The translations under genes were made by a program, and so were the position numbers. From the NCBI GenBank assembly GCA_030704765.1, contig JAUYDD010000125.1:1-6064 (forward strand): a stretch of 6,064 bases of DNA, written 5' to 3'. Shown one piece after another: positions 1 through 5,583 of the stretch. The notes below the pieces were generated by a model. That model searched no databases. It saw only the letters and a list, made by a program, of their open reading frames with translations, and was not told the origin of the DNA. This DNA comes from Nanobdellota archaeon (lineage in GTDB: Archaea > Nanobdellota > Nanobdellia > Pacearchaeales > GW2011-AR1). Positions within the stretch are counted from its first letter, which is position 1; the number at the start of each line of letters is the position of its first letter.

Positions 1-133
1 GAAAAATCGCCTACTCCATCCTGAAGGATGGAGTTTGATCGGCGATTTTTCTGATTCGGAAATTTTTAGGATGCTCGGAAATTGAATGCAAGTAAACTAC
101 CTCATCTTAAAAGATGAGGTTTTCAATTTCCGA
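1..133. repeat. R1: two-hairpin palindromic repeat element
   Basis: Two compound hairpins are joined by a linker. Hairpin A (1-51) has an 11-bp outer stem (GAAAAATCGCC at 1-11 with 41-51), an 8-bp inner stem (CTCCATCC at 14-21 with 26-33), loop TGAA, and a 7-nt bulge on the 3' side only (TTTGATC, 34-40). Hairpin B (75-133) has an outer stem TCGGAAATTG (75-84) with 124-133, a bulge on the 5' side (85-99, containing TAAACTA), and an inner stem CCTCATCTT (100-108) with 111-119. The linker holds TTTTTAGGATGC (63-74), also found in R2 and R3. The word TCGGAAATT occurs twice, at 56-64 and 75-83. The element lies 39 nt beyond the stop codon of the 411-aa gene and could be in its 3' UTR. It may begin before base 1. 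Function is unknown; mobile miniature element, structured RNA and transcript-end signal are all possible. Confidence 0.8.
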
Positions 134-172
134 CATAACAATTATCGAGAATTAATTTGTTGTTTAATCTCT

Positions 173-1408
173 TTATTGCTCTCCTAAGATTCTTTGCCTA
201 TGTAGTTCAATATTTCTTAATCTTCCTTCATCAATATTAATTTGAGAGATTCTGTATATTAAGCTTATAAATCTTTCAACAGAAATAGGAACAGGAACTC
301 TTCTTAGTCCTTGATTAAATGATGCTCTTAATTGTTCTAAATATTCTCTAGCACCTGGAATTGCATTATAGTTTATTTCTCCATCTATATTAGGATACCA
401 TTTCATTGCTCTATCAAAATATCCTACAAATCTATTTTCATCTAATTCATAACCATGTTTTGAAAGTTCTAATGCATGAAATAAACTTAATTCTTGATCT
501 GCAAAAAAAGCAGAATGTCTATCCATTAATCGAGCATGTTCTCTTCCTTTATCTCTATCAACCACAGTTGAAGTATGATCAACTCTCGATATCCCTACTT
601 GATTATTAGTAACATGGCAAATAACATAATTTTGATTTTGAAAAGAATCAGTAGTAGGAGCAAGTCTATTTTCAGCCATTGCTAAAGTCAAAAATCCATG
701 CCAAGAAGTTAAATCAGACAAAAAATTTCCAAATTTTGTTTTAATGTCTTCTAATTCATCAGGAGTTGCAAATTTCAAATGTAAAAATGCAAACCTATAA
801 AATTCTGCGAACCTTAAATCACTTTCAAGGCTCGGAAGACTAAAAACTAAAGTTGAACATGGTTGTCCATGAAATTGAATATTAGGATAAGTAATTGAAG
901 CTTCGAATTTATATGGTCTTAAAAATCCTCTTTGTTCAAAAGCAGAACCTATAGCTTCACTTGCATACTTTTCTCTGTTTACAGAATCTTGTGTAAAAAA
1001 TGAAAATAGCTTTCCTTGATATTCTGGAAGCAAATAAACACCTCCTGAATTTAATGCACTTGTATTAAATTCCAAAGTCTTAACACGATCAGCAACTTGT
1101 CTTATATCACTAATTTGATTTTTTTTAGATTCACCAACCTGGATTGTAATAGAGCCGTCTATATCATTTCCTTTAAATCTATAATATTTTTTTCCACAAA
1201 ATAATAATATTCCCCTACCTCCTGAATTTAATGCATGACTTCCAGATCTTACAGGGCCTCGCCTACCAAAAATTGGCAATTGTTGCTTTATTTCTTCTGG
1301 AATATCCCCTTCTACTTGAACTTCTAGATTAGGATAATGTTTACTTGTTGCAAGAGGGATTTTAACTCTAAACTGTTTTAAAAAATCTAAATAACTAAAT
1401 TGTTTCAT
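173..1408 (-). CDS. Protein of unknown function, 411 aa, with duplicated ALNSGG motif
   Basis: I do not recognise this family. The ORF is intact, starts with ATG at 1408, and has no signal peptide or membrane segment that I can see. The hexapeptide ALNSGG occurs twice (residues 59-64 and 118-123) and is encoded both times within the same 19-bp sequence. Residues 61-80 run from a glycine-rich turn (NSGGRG) into a strand with lysines (K73, K74, K79). Around 149-165 is a helix-like stretch with E151, and 186-206 resembles a hinge (VFSLPS then ESDLRFAEF). A HG pair (237-238), asparagines at 258 and 260, and RVDHTST (275-281) follow. That order loosely recalls a protein- or aminoglycoside-kinase fold, but this is only a hypothesis and the classical HRD and DFG signatures are absent. 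Arginine exceeds lysine (about 33 to 20), unlike the very lysine-rich synthetase-like protein, so separate ancestry or transfer is possible. The gene starts 38 nt after the GTPase stop, on the same strand, and probably shares its transcript. Confidence 0.85.
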   Translation of the reverse strand: MKQFSYLDFLKQFRVKIPLATSKHYPNLEVQVEGDIPEEIKQQLPIFGRRGPVRSGSHALNSGGRGILLFCGKKYYRFKGNDIDGSITIQVGESKKNQISDIRQVADRVKTLEFNTSALNSGGVYLLPEYQGKLFSFFTQDSVNREKYASEAIGSAFEQRGFLRPYKFEASITYPNIQFHGQPCSTLVFSLPSLESDLRFAEFYRFAFLHLKFATPDELEDIKTKFGNFLSDLTSWHGFLTLAMAENRLAPTTDSFQNQNYVICHVTNNQVGISRVDHTSTVVDRDKGREHARLMDRHSAFFADQELSLFHALELSKHGYELDENRFVGYFDRAMKWYPNIDGEINYNAIPGAREYLEQLRASFNQGLRRVPVPISVERFISLIYRISQINIDEGRLRNIELHRQRILGEQ

Positions 1409-1446
1409 GAAAAAACTCTTATATCAAACTTTAAAATCTTTTCTAT

Positions 1447-2334
1447 TCAAACTCTCAACCTTCCTTCTTGCCAATCCCTGATAATTAGTTGTGATGCTCT
1501 TATCTCATCTAATTCCCCGCCTTTTATTAAAAAATTCTTTTTTTGTGCAACTTGCCTTAATATTTCATAGCTATTGTTAGTTTCAATATCTTCAGGACTT
1601 ATTGCGATATTATAATATCTTTCAAAACCTATCTTATTTTCTTTTAAAAAAAATTTTATTATAGCATTTGATACGACCTCAGGAAACTTTATTCTTTCAT
1701 TATCTTTAGCTCCAATAAGCCCATATCTAATTTCATCATCAACAAATGCATCTCTTTTCAAAGGTATTACACCAGGACTATCAATGACTTTTACTTCTTC
1801 ATTAATCTTTATCCAATGGATTCCATGTGTTGTTCCTGCTTTTTTACTCACTTTCACTTTTTTCTTATGTGCTAAGCCATTTATTATTGAAGATTTTCCA
1901 ACATTAGGATAACCTAAGACTCCTACAACAATATCAGCTTTCGCTTCTCTATGCCTAATCTTAGGGTCTCCTTTTTTTATTATAGTTTCTTCTCTTTTTC
2001 CATATTTCCTGAACACTCTCTCAATCTTTGACAATAATATCTTATAAGAGCTTTTGTTCTTGTTTGAGACAAATATTATCTCTTTTTTATCGCCAAGTTC
2101 TCTTATTTGTTTTTCTAATCGCTCTTTACCCACAAGATCGCTTTTATTTAGGACATAAATTACTGGCCTGTCTATTTCTTCTATTAGTCTTTCAACTTCT
2201 TCGTTTCTTGAAAGTTCAACAAGCCTTGCATCAAGTATTTCTAAAACTAAATCTGATTCTGTTATTATTCTTTTAATCAAATCCCAATAAGGTTCGTGAT
2301 TAGTGTCTTTTGAAAAGATGGTTCTTGGCTTCAT
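1447..2334 (-). CDS. Circularly permuted YlqF/RbgA-type GTPase
   Basis: A GTPase with permuted motif order, the hallmark of the YlqF/RbgA/Nug/HSR1 group that acts in ribosome subunit assembly. G4 NKSD is at residues 63-66, with the likely G5 region near 89-93 (VSNKN, departing from the usual SA/SxK). G1 (P-loop) GYPNVGKSS is at 141-149, the G2 threonine pair at 168-169, and G3 DSPG at 185-188. The C-terminal segment GGELDEIRASQLIIRDWQEG (272-291) matches the helical tail typical of this family, so the protein looks full length at 295 aa. The N-terminal part (about 12-60) holds the DLVLEILDAR strand normally seen just before G4. The assigned role, GTP-dependent large-subunit maturation in the cytoplasm, comes from family knowledge; the exact subfamily is not resolved. 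The ATG has no Shine-Dalgarno, but a TATA-like box lies about 25 nt upstream. The 411-aa gene follows after 38 nt. Confidence 0.93.
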   Translation of the reverse strand: MKPRTIFSKDTNHEPYWDLIKRIITESDLVLEILDARLVELSRNEEVERLIEEIDRPVIYVLNKSDLVGKERLEKQIRELGDKKEIIFVSNKNKSSYKILLSKIERVFRKYGKREETIIKKGDPKIRHREAKADIVVGVLGYPNVGKSSIINGLAHKKKVKVSKKAGTTHGIHWIKINEEVKVIDSPGVIPLKRDAFVDDEIRYGLIGAKDNERIKFPEVVSNAIIKFFLKENKIGFERYYNIAISPEDIETNNSYEILRQVAQKKNFLIKGGELDEIRASQLIIRDWQEGRLRV

Positions 2335-2354
2335 ATCTATATGAGTATATTCTT

Positions 2355-2363
2355 GCTTAAAAA
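2355..2363 (-). promoter_or_regulatory. Candidate TATA box for the GTPase gene
   Basis: On the minus strand TTTTTAAGC is preceded by purine-rich AAAAAAGG, a possible BRE. Its centre is about 25 nt upstream of the ATG at 2334, which would give a leaderless or nearly leaderless mRNA. The box is a weak match to TTTATATA. The rest of the 162-nt gap 2335-2496 shows only a small imperfect inverted repeat (AATTGGTT at 2458-2465 with AATCAATT at 2472-2479), of doubtful meaning. Confidence 0.4.
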
Positions 2364-2496
2364 CCTTTTTTAAATGTTTGAGTAAAGCAAATTAAACATC
2401 AAACCATAATCTGCAGTACTTATGAATTTGCTTGATTTACAACATAAATCTAATAATAATTGGTTGGAACTAATCAATTTAGCAAACTTGTAGAAA

Positions 2497-3228
2497 TTAT
2501 TCAATGTTTTTATATATATAGATTAATCTTTCTATACCAACTCCAAAACCAATAAATTTTTGATTTATAACTTTTTTATTTACAAATTTATCCTCATCTT
2601 TAATGAATTTCTTCTTATTAAAATTTTTACCTAAATTACCCCCCACCGCTAGTTCAATAATCTCCCTCTTACTAACAAAGTAAATTTCAAATTTTTTTGT
2701 TTCATTATGCAGATTATTTAATTCATCATAAAAAGATTCTTCTATTGGATAATCTGTAACAATAAGCCAATATTTATTATGCTTGTTTAATTTTTCTTTT
2801 TTGAAATCTCTATATTTGATGTATTCTAAAGGTAATATAGAGAGCTTTGGAAGATTTAATTCTTCTTCTATATTTTCTAAAATTTTAACAAAGAAAGAAA
2901 TCATCTGTTCTCTATCTTTTTCCTTTAAATAAATATCAACAACTGTAAATTCTTTTTTGTGAATGCTAGTTAATTTTTTCTCGTTTCTAAATAAACTATC
3001 AATCCAAAAAAACTTATCATAAACTTCTCCAACAGCCCATATTTCTGGCTCTGGATTATATCTTAAAAATAATTTGTCTTCAATTTTGAAAGTTTCAGTG
3101 CTTTCTATTTTATAGTTAGTGGTTAAATACAAATGGTGCTCAAAGAAACCTTCCTTAAGAAGTATTCTCCTTAGGGAATTGATATATTTACTTAATTCAA
3201 GAAGAGATATTTCATTAATATTTTTCAT
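2497..3228 (-). CDS. Truncated class II aminoacyl-tRNA synthetase paralogue (class IIb-like core)
   Basis: The 243-aa protein carries class IIb (AspRS/AsnRS/LysRS-type) catalytic-core motifs. Motif 2 is at 79-100: LFRNE with R81 and E83, then SIHKKEFTVVDIY with H90 and E93-F94. VTDYP...FY (157-167) matches the xDYPxxxxxFY stretch of AsnRS/AspRS. ELAVGGNLGK (192-201) resembles the GEIxGGSxR segment. Motif 3 is GFGVGIERL (227-235) with R234. The motif 1 region (about 26-40) is degenerate and lacks the usual TP. There is no N-terminal OB-fold anticodon-binding domain and no room for one. Known stand-alone class IIb cores include archaeal asparagine-synthetase-like proteins (AS-AR) and EpmA/GenX, which act on amino acids or proteins rather than tRNA. 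Which activity applies here cannot be told, but retained R81, E83 and R234 suggest ATP-dependent amino-acid activation is possible. The protein is very lysine-rich. The start overlaps a possible upstream reading frame by ATGA. Confidence 0.8.
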   Translation of the reverse strand: MKNINEISLLELSKYINSLRRILLKEGFFEHHLYLTTNYKIESTETFKIEDKLFLRYNPEPEIWAVGEVYDKFFWIDSLFRNEKKLTSIHKKEFTVVDIYLKEKDREQMISFFVKILENIEEELNLPKLSILPLEYIKYRDFKKEKLNKHNKYWLIVTDYPIEESFYDELNNLHNETKKFEIYFVSKREIIELAVGGNLGKNFNKKKFIKDEDKFVNKKVINQKFIGFGVGIERLIYIYKNIE

Positions 3229-3249
3229 AAATTGATTAAGAATCTTTCA

Positions 3250-3257
3250 TTTAAATA
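3250..3257 (-). promoter_or_regulatory. Candidate TATA box for the synthetase-like gene
   Basis: TATTTAAA on the minus strand is centred about 25-26 nt upstream of the ATG at 3228, and no Shine-Dalgarno is present. This fits a leaderless archaeal promoter. It lies inside the possible upstream reading frame 3225-3362, so either this promoter or that reading frame may be fortuitous. Confidence 0.5.
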
Positions 3258-3342
3258 TCTTAGCACTTCTCTCGCTTTACTTATGCTCTGCTCGAATTAA
3301 TAATACTCAATCGGCTCCTCCTGCTCATCGATTTCGCTAATT

Positions 3343-3358
3343 TTATTGTTAACAATAA
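3343..3358. promoter_or_regulatory. 16-bp perfect palindrome, possible operator
   Basis: TTATTGTTAACAATAA is a perfect palindrome in the divergent region between the synthetase-like gene and the helicase gene. It sits just inside the 5' end of the possible small ORF. Dimeric regulators often bind such sites, but in DNA this AT-rich a chance origin is possible. Confidence 0.3.
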
Positions 3359-3424
3359 TCATTAATTATAGATATCATTAAATATAAGCAAATGTTAAGT
3401 TAGAAACTTGACACTTTACGAACA

Positions 3425-3432
3425 TTTATAAA
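3425..3432 (+). promoter_or_regulatory. Strong TATA box, likely helicase promoter
   Basis: TTTATAAA is the best TATA match in the divergent region. Archaeal spacing would place transcription start near 3452-3456, giving a 5' leader of roughly 120 nt before the ATG at 3577. Boxes close enough for a leaderless start are poor (TATTATTT near 3543-3550). Long leaders are known for cold-regulated archaeal DEAD-box helicase mRNAs, for example in Methanococcoides burtonii. An alternative reading is a tiny ORF starting at 3451 (nine codons). Confidence 0.45.
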
Positions 3433-3521
3433 CCGCTGTTTCAATAACCTATGATACAAATAAATAATAAAAATTATTAAATAAATGTTTTAAGAAGAAG
3501 CAAGACTTTTTCTTTATTATT

Positions 3522-3542
3522 GCAAAAAAATTACTTTTTTGC
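3522..3542 (+). other. Hairpin in the helicase mRNA leader
   Basis: GCAAAAAA (3522-3529) can pair with TTTTTTGC (3535-3542) around a 5-nt loop, 34 nt before the helicase ATG. It could control translation of the leader or act as a protein-binding inverted repeat in DNA. The stem is A/T-dominated, so it is modest in strength. Apart from the sites listed separately, I see nothing else in 3363-3576. Confidence 0.35.
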
Positions 3543-3576
3543 TATTATTTAGTAAGTTTACTTAATAGAGACAAAC

Positions 3577-4971
3577 ATGGAAAATTTTAGAAATCTCGGT
3601 ATATGCGAGCAAATGCTGAAAGTAATAGAAGATGAAAAATTCATAGAACCTAGTGAAATACAAGTAAAAGCTATTCCTATTGTTCTTTCTGGAAAAGATA
3701 TAATAGCAGGAGCTCAGACAGGTTCAGGCAAGACCTTGGCATTTGGTTCATCAATAATTCAGAATTCAAAAAAAGATTATGGATTGCAATCATTAGTATT
3801 GACTCCAACAAGAGAATTAGCTGTACAAATAGTGAAAGAATTGAGAAAATTTGGAAAAAATACAAGTCTTAAAATAATACCAGTATATGGGGGAGTATCC
3901 TTTAATGAACAAGTAGAAAAATTAGAAAGTGCTGAAGTTGTTGTAGGAACTCCTGGAAGGATACTAGACCATATTTCAAAGAGGACTATAGACTTGCATT
4001 TAGTTAAAATACTCGTATTAGATGAAGCTGATAGGATGCTTGACATGGGTTTTAAAGAAGATGTAGATAAAATTATTGATTCTTGCCCGAAAAAAAGACA
4101 GACCTTGCTTTTTTCAGCAACAATCACTCCTGATATAGCTATTATAGCAAAAAGGCATTTGAATAATCCAATAGAAGTTTCAGCAGAACAATATGTAGAT
4201 TCTGAAAAATTAAACCAAGTCTACTATGATATTGATGATGATATGAAATACTCTTTATTAGTGCATCTTTTAAAAAATGAAAAATCAGGGCTTGTGATGG
4301 TCTTTTGCAATACAAGAAACAATGTTGATTTTGTAGCAAATAATCTGATATCTATTGGAATTGACGCTGTTCCAATTCACGGAGGTTTTTCTCAAGATAA
4401 AAGATTAAGAGTATTAGAAAATTTTCATACAAAAAAATCTAAAATATTAGTATGCACTGATATAGCAGCAAGAGGCCTTGATATCAAAGGAGTCTCCCAT
4501 ATATACAATTATGATTTACCAAAAGAAAGCAAAGAATATATCCACAGGATAGGAAGGACAGCAAGAGCAGGTGAAGAAGGAAAAGTCATAAATCTTGTTG
4601 CAAGCAGGGATTATCAGAATTTCCAGAATGTCTTAACAGATGATTTTATAAAAATATCATTAGAAAAGACTCCATCTATAAATCATATATCTTTTAAGTG
4701 GATGCAAAAAAGAAGGTTTGGCAGAAGAAACAATAATATGGGAAAAATAGGGAATAGAAGAAGCTTTGATAATAGACCTAGAGATTATGAAAATAAAAAT
4801 GATAATCAGGATAGAATAGGTTCTAGAAGAAACTTTGATAATAGGCCAAGATCTCATGATAATAGGAACAATCCTTATAATAGAAATATGGAAAACAGAA
4901 ACTCTAGTCCAAGAAAGAGCCCTAGAAATGACAGATTCTTAAGAAATAGAAGAAAAGTAAGGGGATTTTGA
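3577..4971 (+). CDS. DEAD-box ATP-dependent RNA helicase with basic Asn/Arg-rich tail
   Basis: All core superfamily 2 DEAD-box motifs are present in order. The Q motif has an upstream F4 and EPSEIQ with Q29. Motif I is AQTGSGKT (46-53), Ia PTRELA (77-82), GG (105-106), Ib TPGR (125-128), II DEAD (149-152), III SAT (180-182), IV VFCNT (242-246), V TDIAARGLDIKGV (294-306) and VI HRIGRTARAG (323-332). The enzyme should unwind short RNA duplexes with ATP in ribosome assembly, mRNA turnover or cold adaptation. After the two RecA domains (about 1-370) comes a basic, low-complexity tail (about 377-464). It includes a 23-residue repeat, with IGNRRSFDNRPR at 391-402 and IGSRRNFDNRPR at 414-425; such tails bind RNA non-specifically. 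The length (464 aa) is normal for a CshA/DeaD-like protein with a short tail. There is no clear Shine-Dalgarno before the ATG. It is transcribed divergently from the synthetase-like gene, probably from the TATA box at 3425. Confidence 0.96.
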   Translation: MENFRNLGICEQMLKVIEDEKFIEPSEIQVKAIPIVLSGKDIIAGAQTGSGKTLAFGSSIIQNSKKDYGLQSLVLTPTRELAVQIVKELRKFGKNTSLKIIPVYGGVSFNEQVEKLESAEVVVGTPGRILDHISKRTIDLHLVKILVLDEADRMLDMGFKEDVDKIIDSCPKKRQTLLFSATITPDIAIIAKRHLNNPIEVSAEQYVDSEKLNQVYYDIDDDMKYSLLVHLLKNEKSGLVMVFCNTRNNVDFVANNLISIGIDAVPIHGGFSQDKRLRVLENFHTKKSKILVCTDIAARGLDIKGVSHIYNYDLPKESKEYIHRIGRTARAGEEGKVINLVASRDYQNFQNVLTDDFIKISLEKTPSINHISFKWMQKRRFGRRNNNMGKIGNRRSFDNRPRDYENKNDNQDRIGSRRNFDNRPRSHDNRNNPYNRNMENRNSSPRKSPRNDRFLRNRRKVRGF

Positions 4972-5176
4972 AGATTTTATCAATTTTACCTTGGATATTA
5001 TTCTTGTAATTCTTTTTTTAATTATCCATTTTAACTACACTTAATAATTGATAATGGCATTGTTATTTACATATAATTTAGGCACACAATAATCAGGAGT
5101 TTTATAACTATTGCTTCTCTTCGAAGCTTAATAACTCTTAAAAATGCGAATAATGAGCATTTAAAATAAATCTTAA
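4972..5176. other. Gene-free stretch after the helicase
   Basis: No credible ORF is seen. It contains the T-run listed separately and two small inverted repeats: GCTTC/GAAGC (5113-5117 with 5123-5127), which can be extended outward by GAGTT/AACTC (5097-5101 with 5133-5137), and AAATGC/GCATTT (5142-5147 with 5157-5162). Neither is strong enough to name. Confidence 0.5.
5011..5019 (+). terminator. Oligo-T transcription end signal after the helicase
   Basis: A run of seven T (5013-5019) lies about 40 nt beyond the helicase stop codon in T-rich DNA. Archaeal RNA polymerase terminates at such oligo(dT) runs without needing a hairpin. None stands out immediately before it. Confidence 0.5.
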
Positions 5177-5278
5177 ATCAAAAAAACAATGGGCCACCAC
5201 ACCCTAAAGGTTTTTTGCCACAGCTAAAAAATCGCCTGCTGGCGAGTGTGGTTTGATTGGCCCTTGTTTTTAGGATGC

Positions 5279-5397
5279 GCACGAAAACTCTCAGAAGTTT
5301 TCGGCGCCACAAAATTTTCTGAAAAATTTTGATGGCATAAAAATTCTTTCAGAAGAATTTTCTGCACAGAAAATTGCATAAAACAATTTTCTTGTGC
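5279..5397. repeat. 119-bp block of four successive hairpins inserted in R2
   Basis: The block is absent from the otherwise identical R3. It carries H1 (GCGC-a-CGAAAACT at 5277-5289 with 5296-5307, loop CTCAGA), H2 (GCCA-C-AAAATTTT at 5306-5318 with 5323-5336, loop CTGA), H3 (AAAATTCTT at 5340-5348 with 5353-5361, loop TCAG) and H4 (GCACA at 5364 and AAAATTG at 5370 with CAATTTT at 5384 and TGTGC at 5393). The block starts GCAC and ends GTGC. The junction leaves TGC on both sides, so a 3-bp target duplication cannot be excluded. Confidence 0.7.
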
Positions 5398-5427
5398 TCA
5401 GAAATTAAAACAAACTGACATCCACAT

Positions 5428-5542
5428 GTCAAGAACCATGGAATAAATTCCATGGTGTGTTTGGTTCTTGAGCACCCCCAAAATTATTTTTGCTTTCTAC
5501 ATATTAAAATAAGTAAGGTACGCAAAAAATAATTTTGCTGGT
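5428..5542. repeat. 115-bp two-hairpin block inserted in the loop of R2 hairpin B
   Basis: The block is absent from R3 at the matching position. Its first hairpin has an outer stem TCAAGAACC (5429-5437) with 5463-5471, an inner stem ATGGAAT (5438-5444) with 5447-5453, and a bulge only on the 3' side. Its second has an outer stem AAAATTATTTTTGC (5480-5493) with 5522-5536 (one extra A) around a 28-nt apical region that contains a weak inner stem. The layout of a 3'-bulged hairpin, a linker and a second hairpin copies the layout of R1, R2 and R3, so this may be another family member, diverged in sequence, nested in R2. Confidence 0.7.
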
Positions 5543-5583
5543 CTTAAAAGATGTGGTTTAATTTCTGACCTAATAAAAGGCAA

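Larger units (their letters stand above)
3225..3362 (-). pseudogene. Possible small ORF broken by one in-frame TAA
   Basis: From ATG at 3362 there are 21 codons (beginning MIIVNNKISEIDEQ, very acidic, ending IEYY), then TAA at 3299-3297. The same frame then continues for 23 more codons (FEQSISKAREVLRYLNER, then FLINL) to a TGA that overlaps the synthetase-like ATG as ATGA, a classic coupling geometry. The stretch 3261-3340 is about 42% GC, against about 20% in the adjacent 80 bases, as if it were under coding or RNA-structure constraint. A TATA-like TTATATTT (3387-3380) lies about 22 nt upstream of the ATG. Possible readings are a small gene with a nonsense change, a 21-aa peptide gene, a structured RNA, or chance. 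No family is recognised. Confidence 0.3.
5177..5568. repeat. R2: compound hairpin repeat interrupted by two nested hairpin blocks
   Basis: Hairpin A has an outer stem AAAAACAA-T-GGGCC (5182-5195) pairing with 5259-5271, an inner stem ACCACAC (5196-5202) with GTGTGGT (5246-5252), and the 3' bulge TTGATT (5253-5258). Its apical region branches into three small hairpins: CC-TAAA-GG (5203-5210), TTTTTTGC with GC-T-AAAAAA (5211-5231), and CGCC-TGCT-GGCG (5233-5244). The linker TTTTTAGGATGC follows. Hairpin B has an outer stem TCAGAAATTAAA (5398-5409) with 5557-5568, a 5' bulge (5410-5421, containing CAAACTGA), and an inner stem CCACAT (5422-5427) with ATGTGG (5551-5556). Positions 5177-5278 are identical to R3 5926-6027, and 5398-5427 to R3 6028-6057. 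Blocks 5279-5397 and 5428-5542 are absent from R3. R2 ends 15 nt from the stop codon of the zinc-ribbon gene and lies between two converging genes. Confidence 0.85.

Noticed and set aside
1..133. Integron attC site
   Set aside because: The fold is attC-like at first glance, but no RYYYAAC/GTTRRRY core pair is visible. Each element has two mirrored hairpins, and no integrase is present.
406..609. Plus-strand ORF opposite the 411-aa gene
   Set aside because: Low-complexity translation antisense to a better-supported reading frame, with no motif or promoter.
1420..1432. TATA-like sequence just upstream of the 411-aa gene
   Set aside because: Its centre is only about 17 nt from the ATG, too close for a leaderless start. 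Read-through from the GTPase 38 nt upstream is simpler.
2028..2276. Plus-strand 82-aa hydrophobic ORF
   Set aside because: Antisense to the GTPase N-terminal half. The leucine and phenylalanine richness is what antisense of lysine-rich codons gives.
3261..3340. C/D-box sRNA in the GC-richer patch
   Set aside because: Only a poor C-box-like TCGATGA is found, with no correctly placed CTGA D box.
3677..4857. Several minus-strand ORFs of 62-116 aa within the helicase
   Set aside because: All lie opposite conserved helicase motifs or its tail and show no family features of their own.
5259..5271. Bacterial-type intrinsic terminator in R2/R3 hairpin A (stem then TTGTTTTT)
   Set aside because: The T-run is part of the outer stem, pairing with AAAAACAA, not a free tail. 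The genome looks archaeal. A terminating effect is not excluded, but the structure does not need it.
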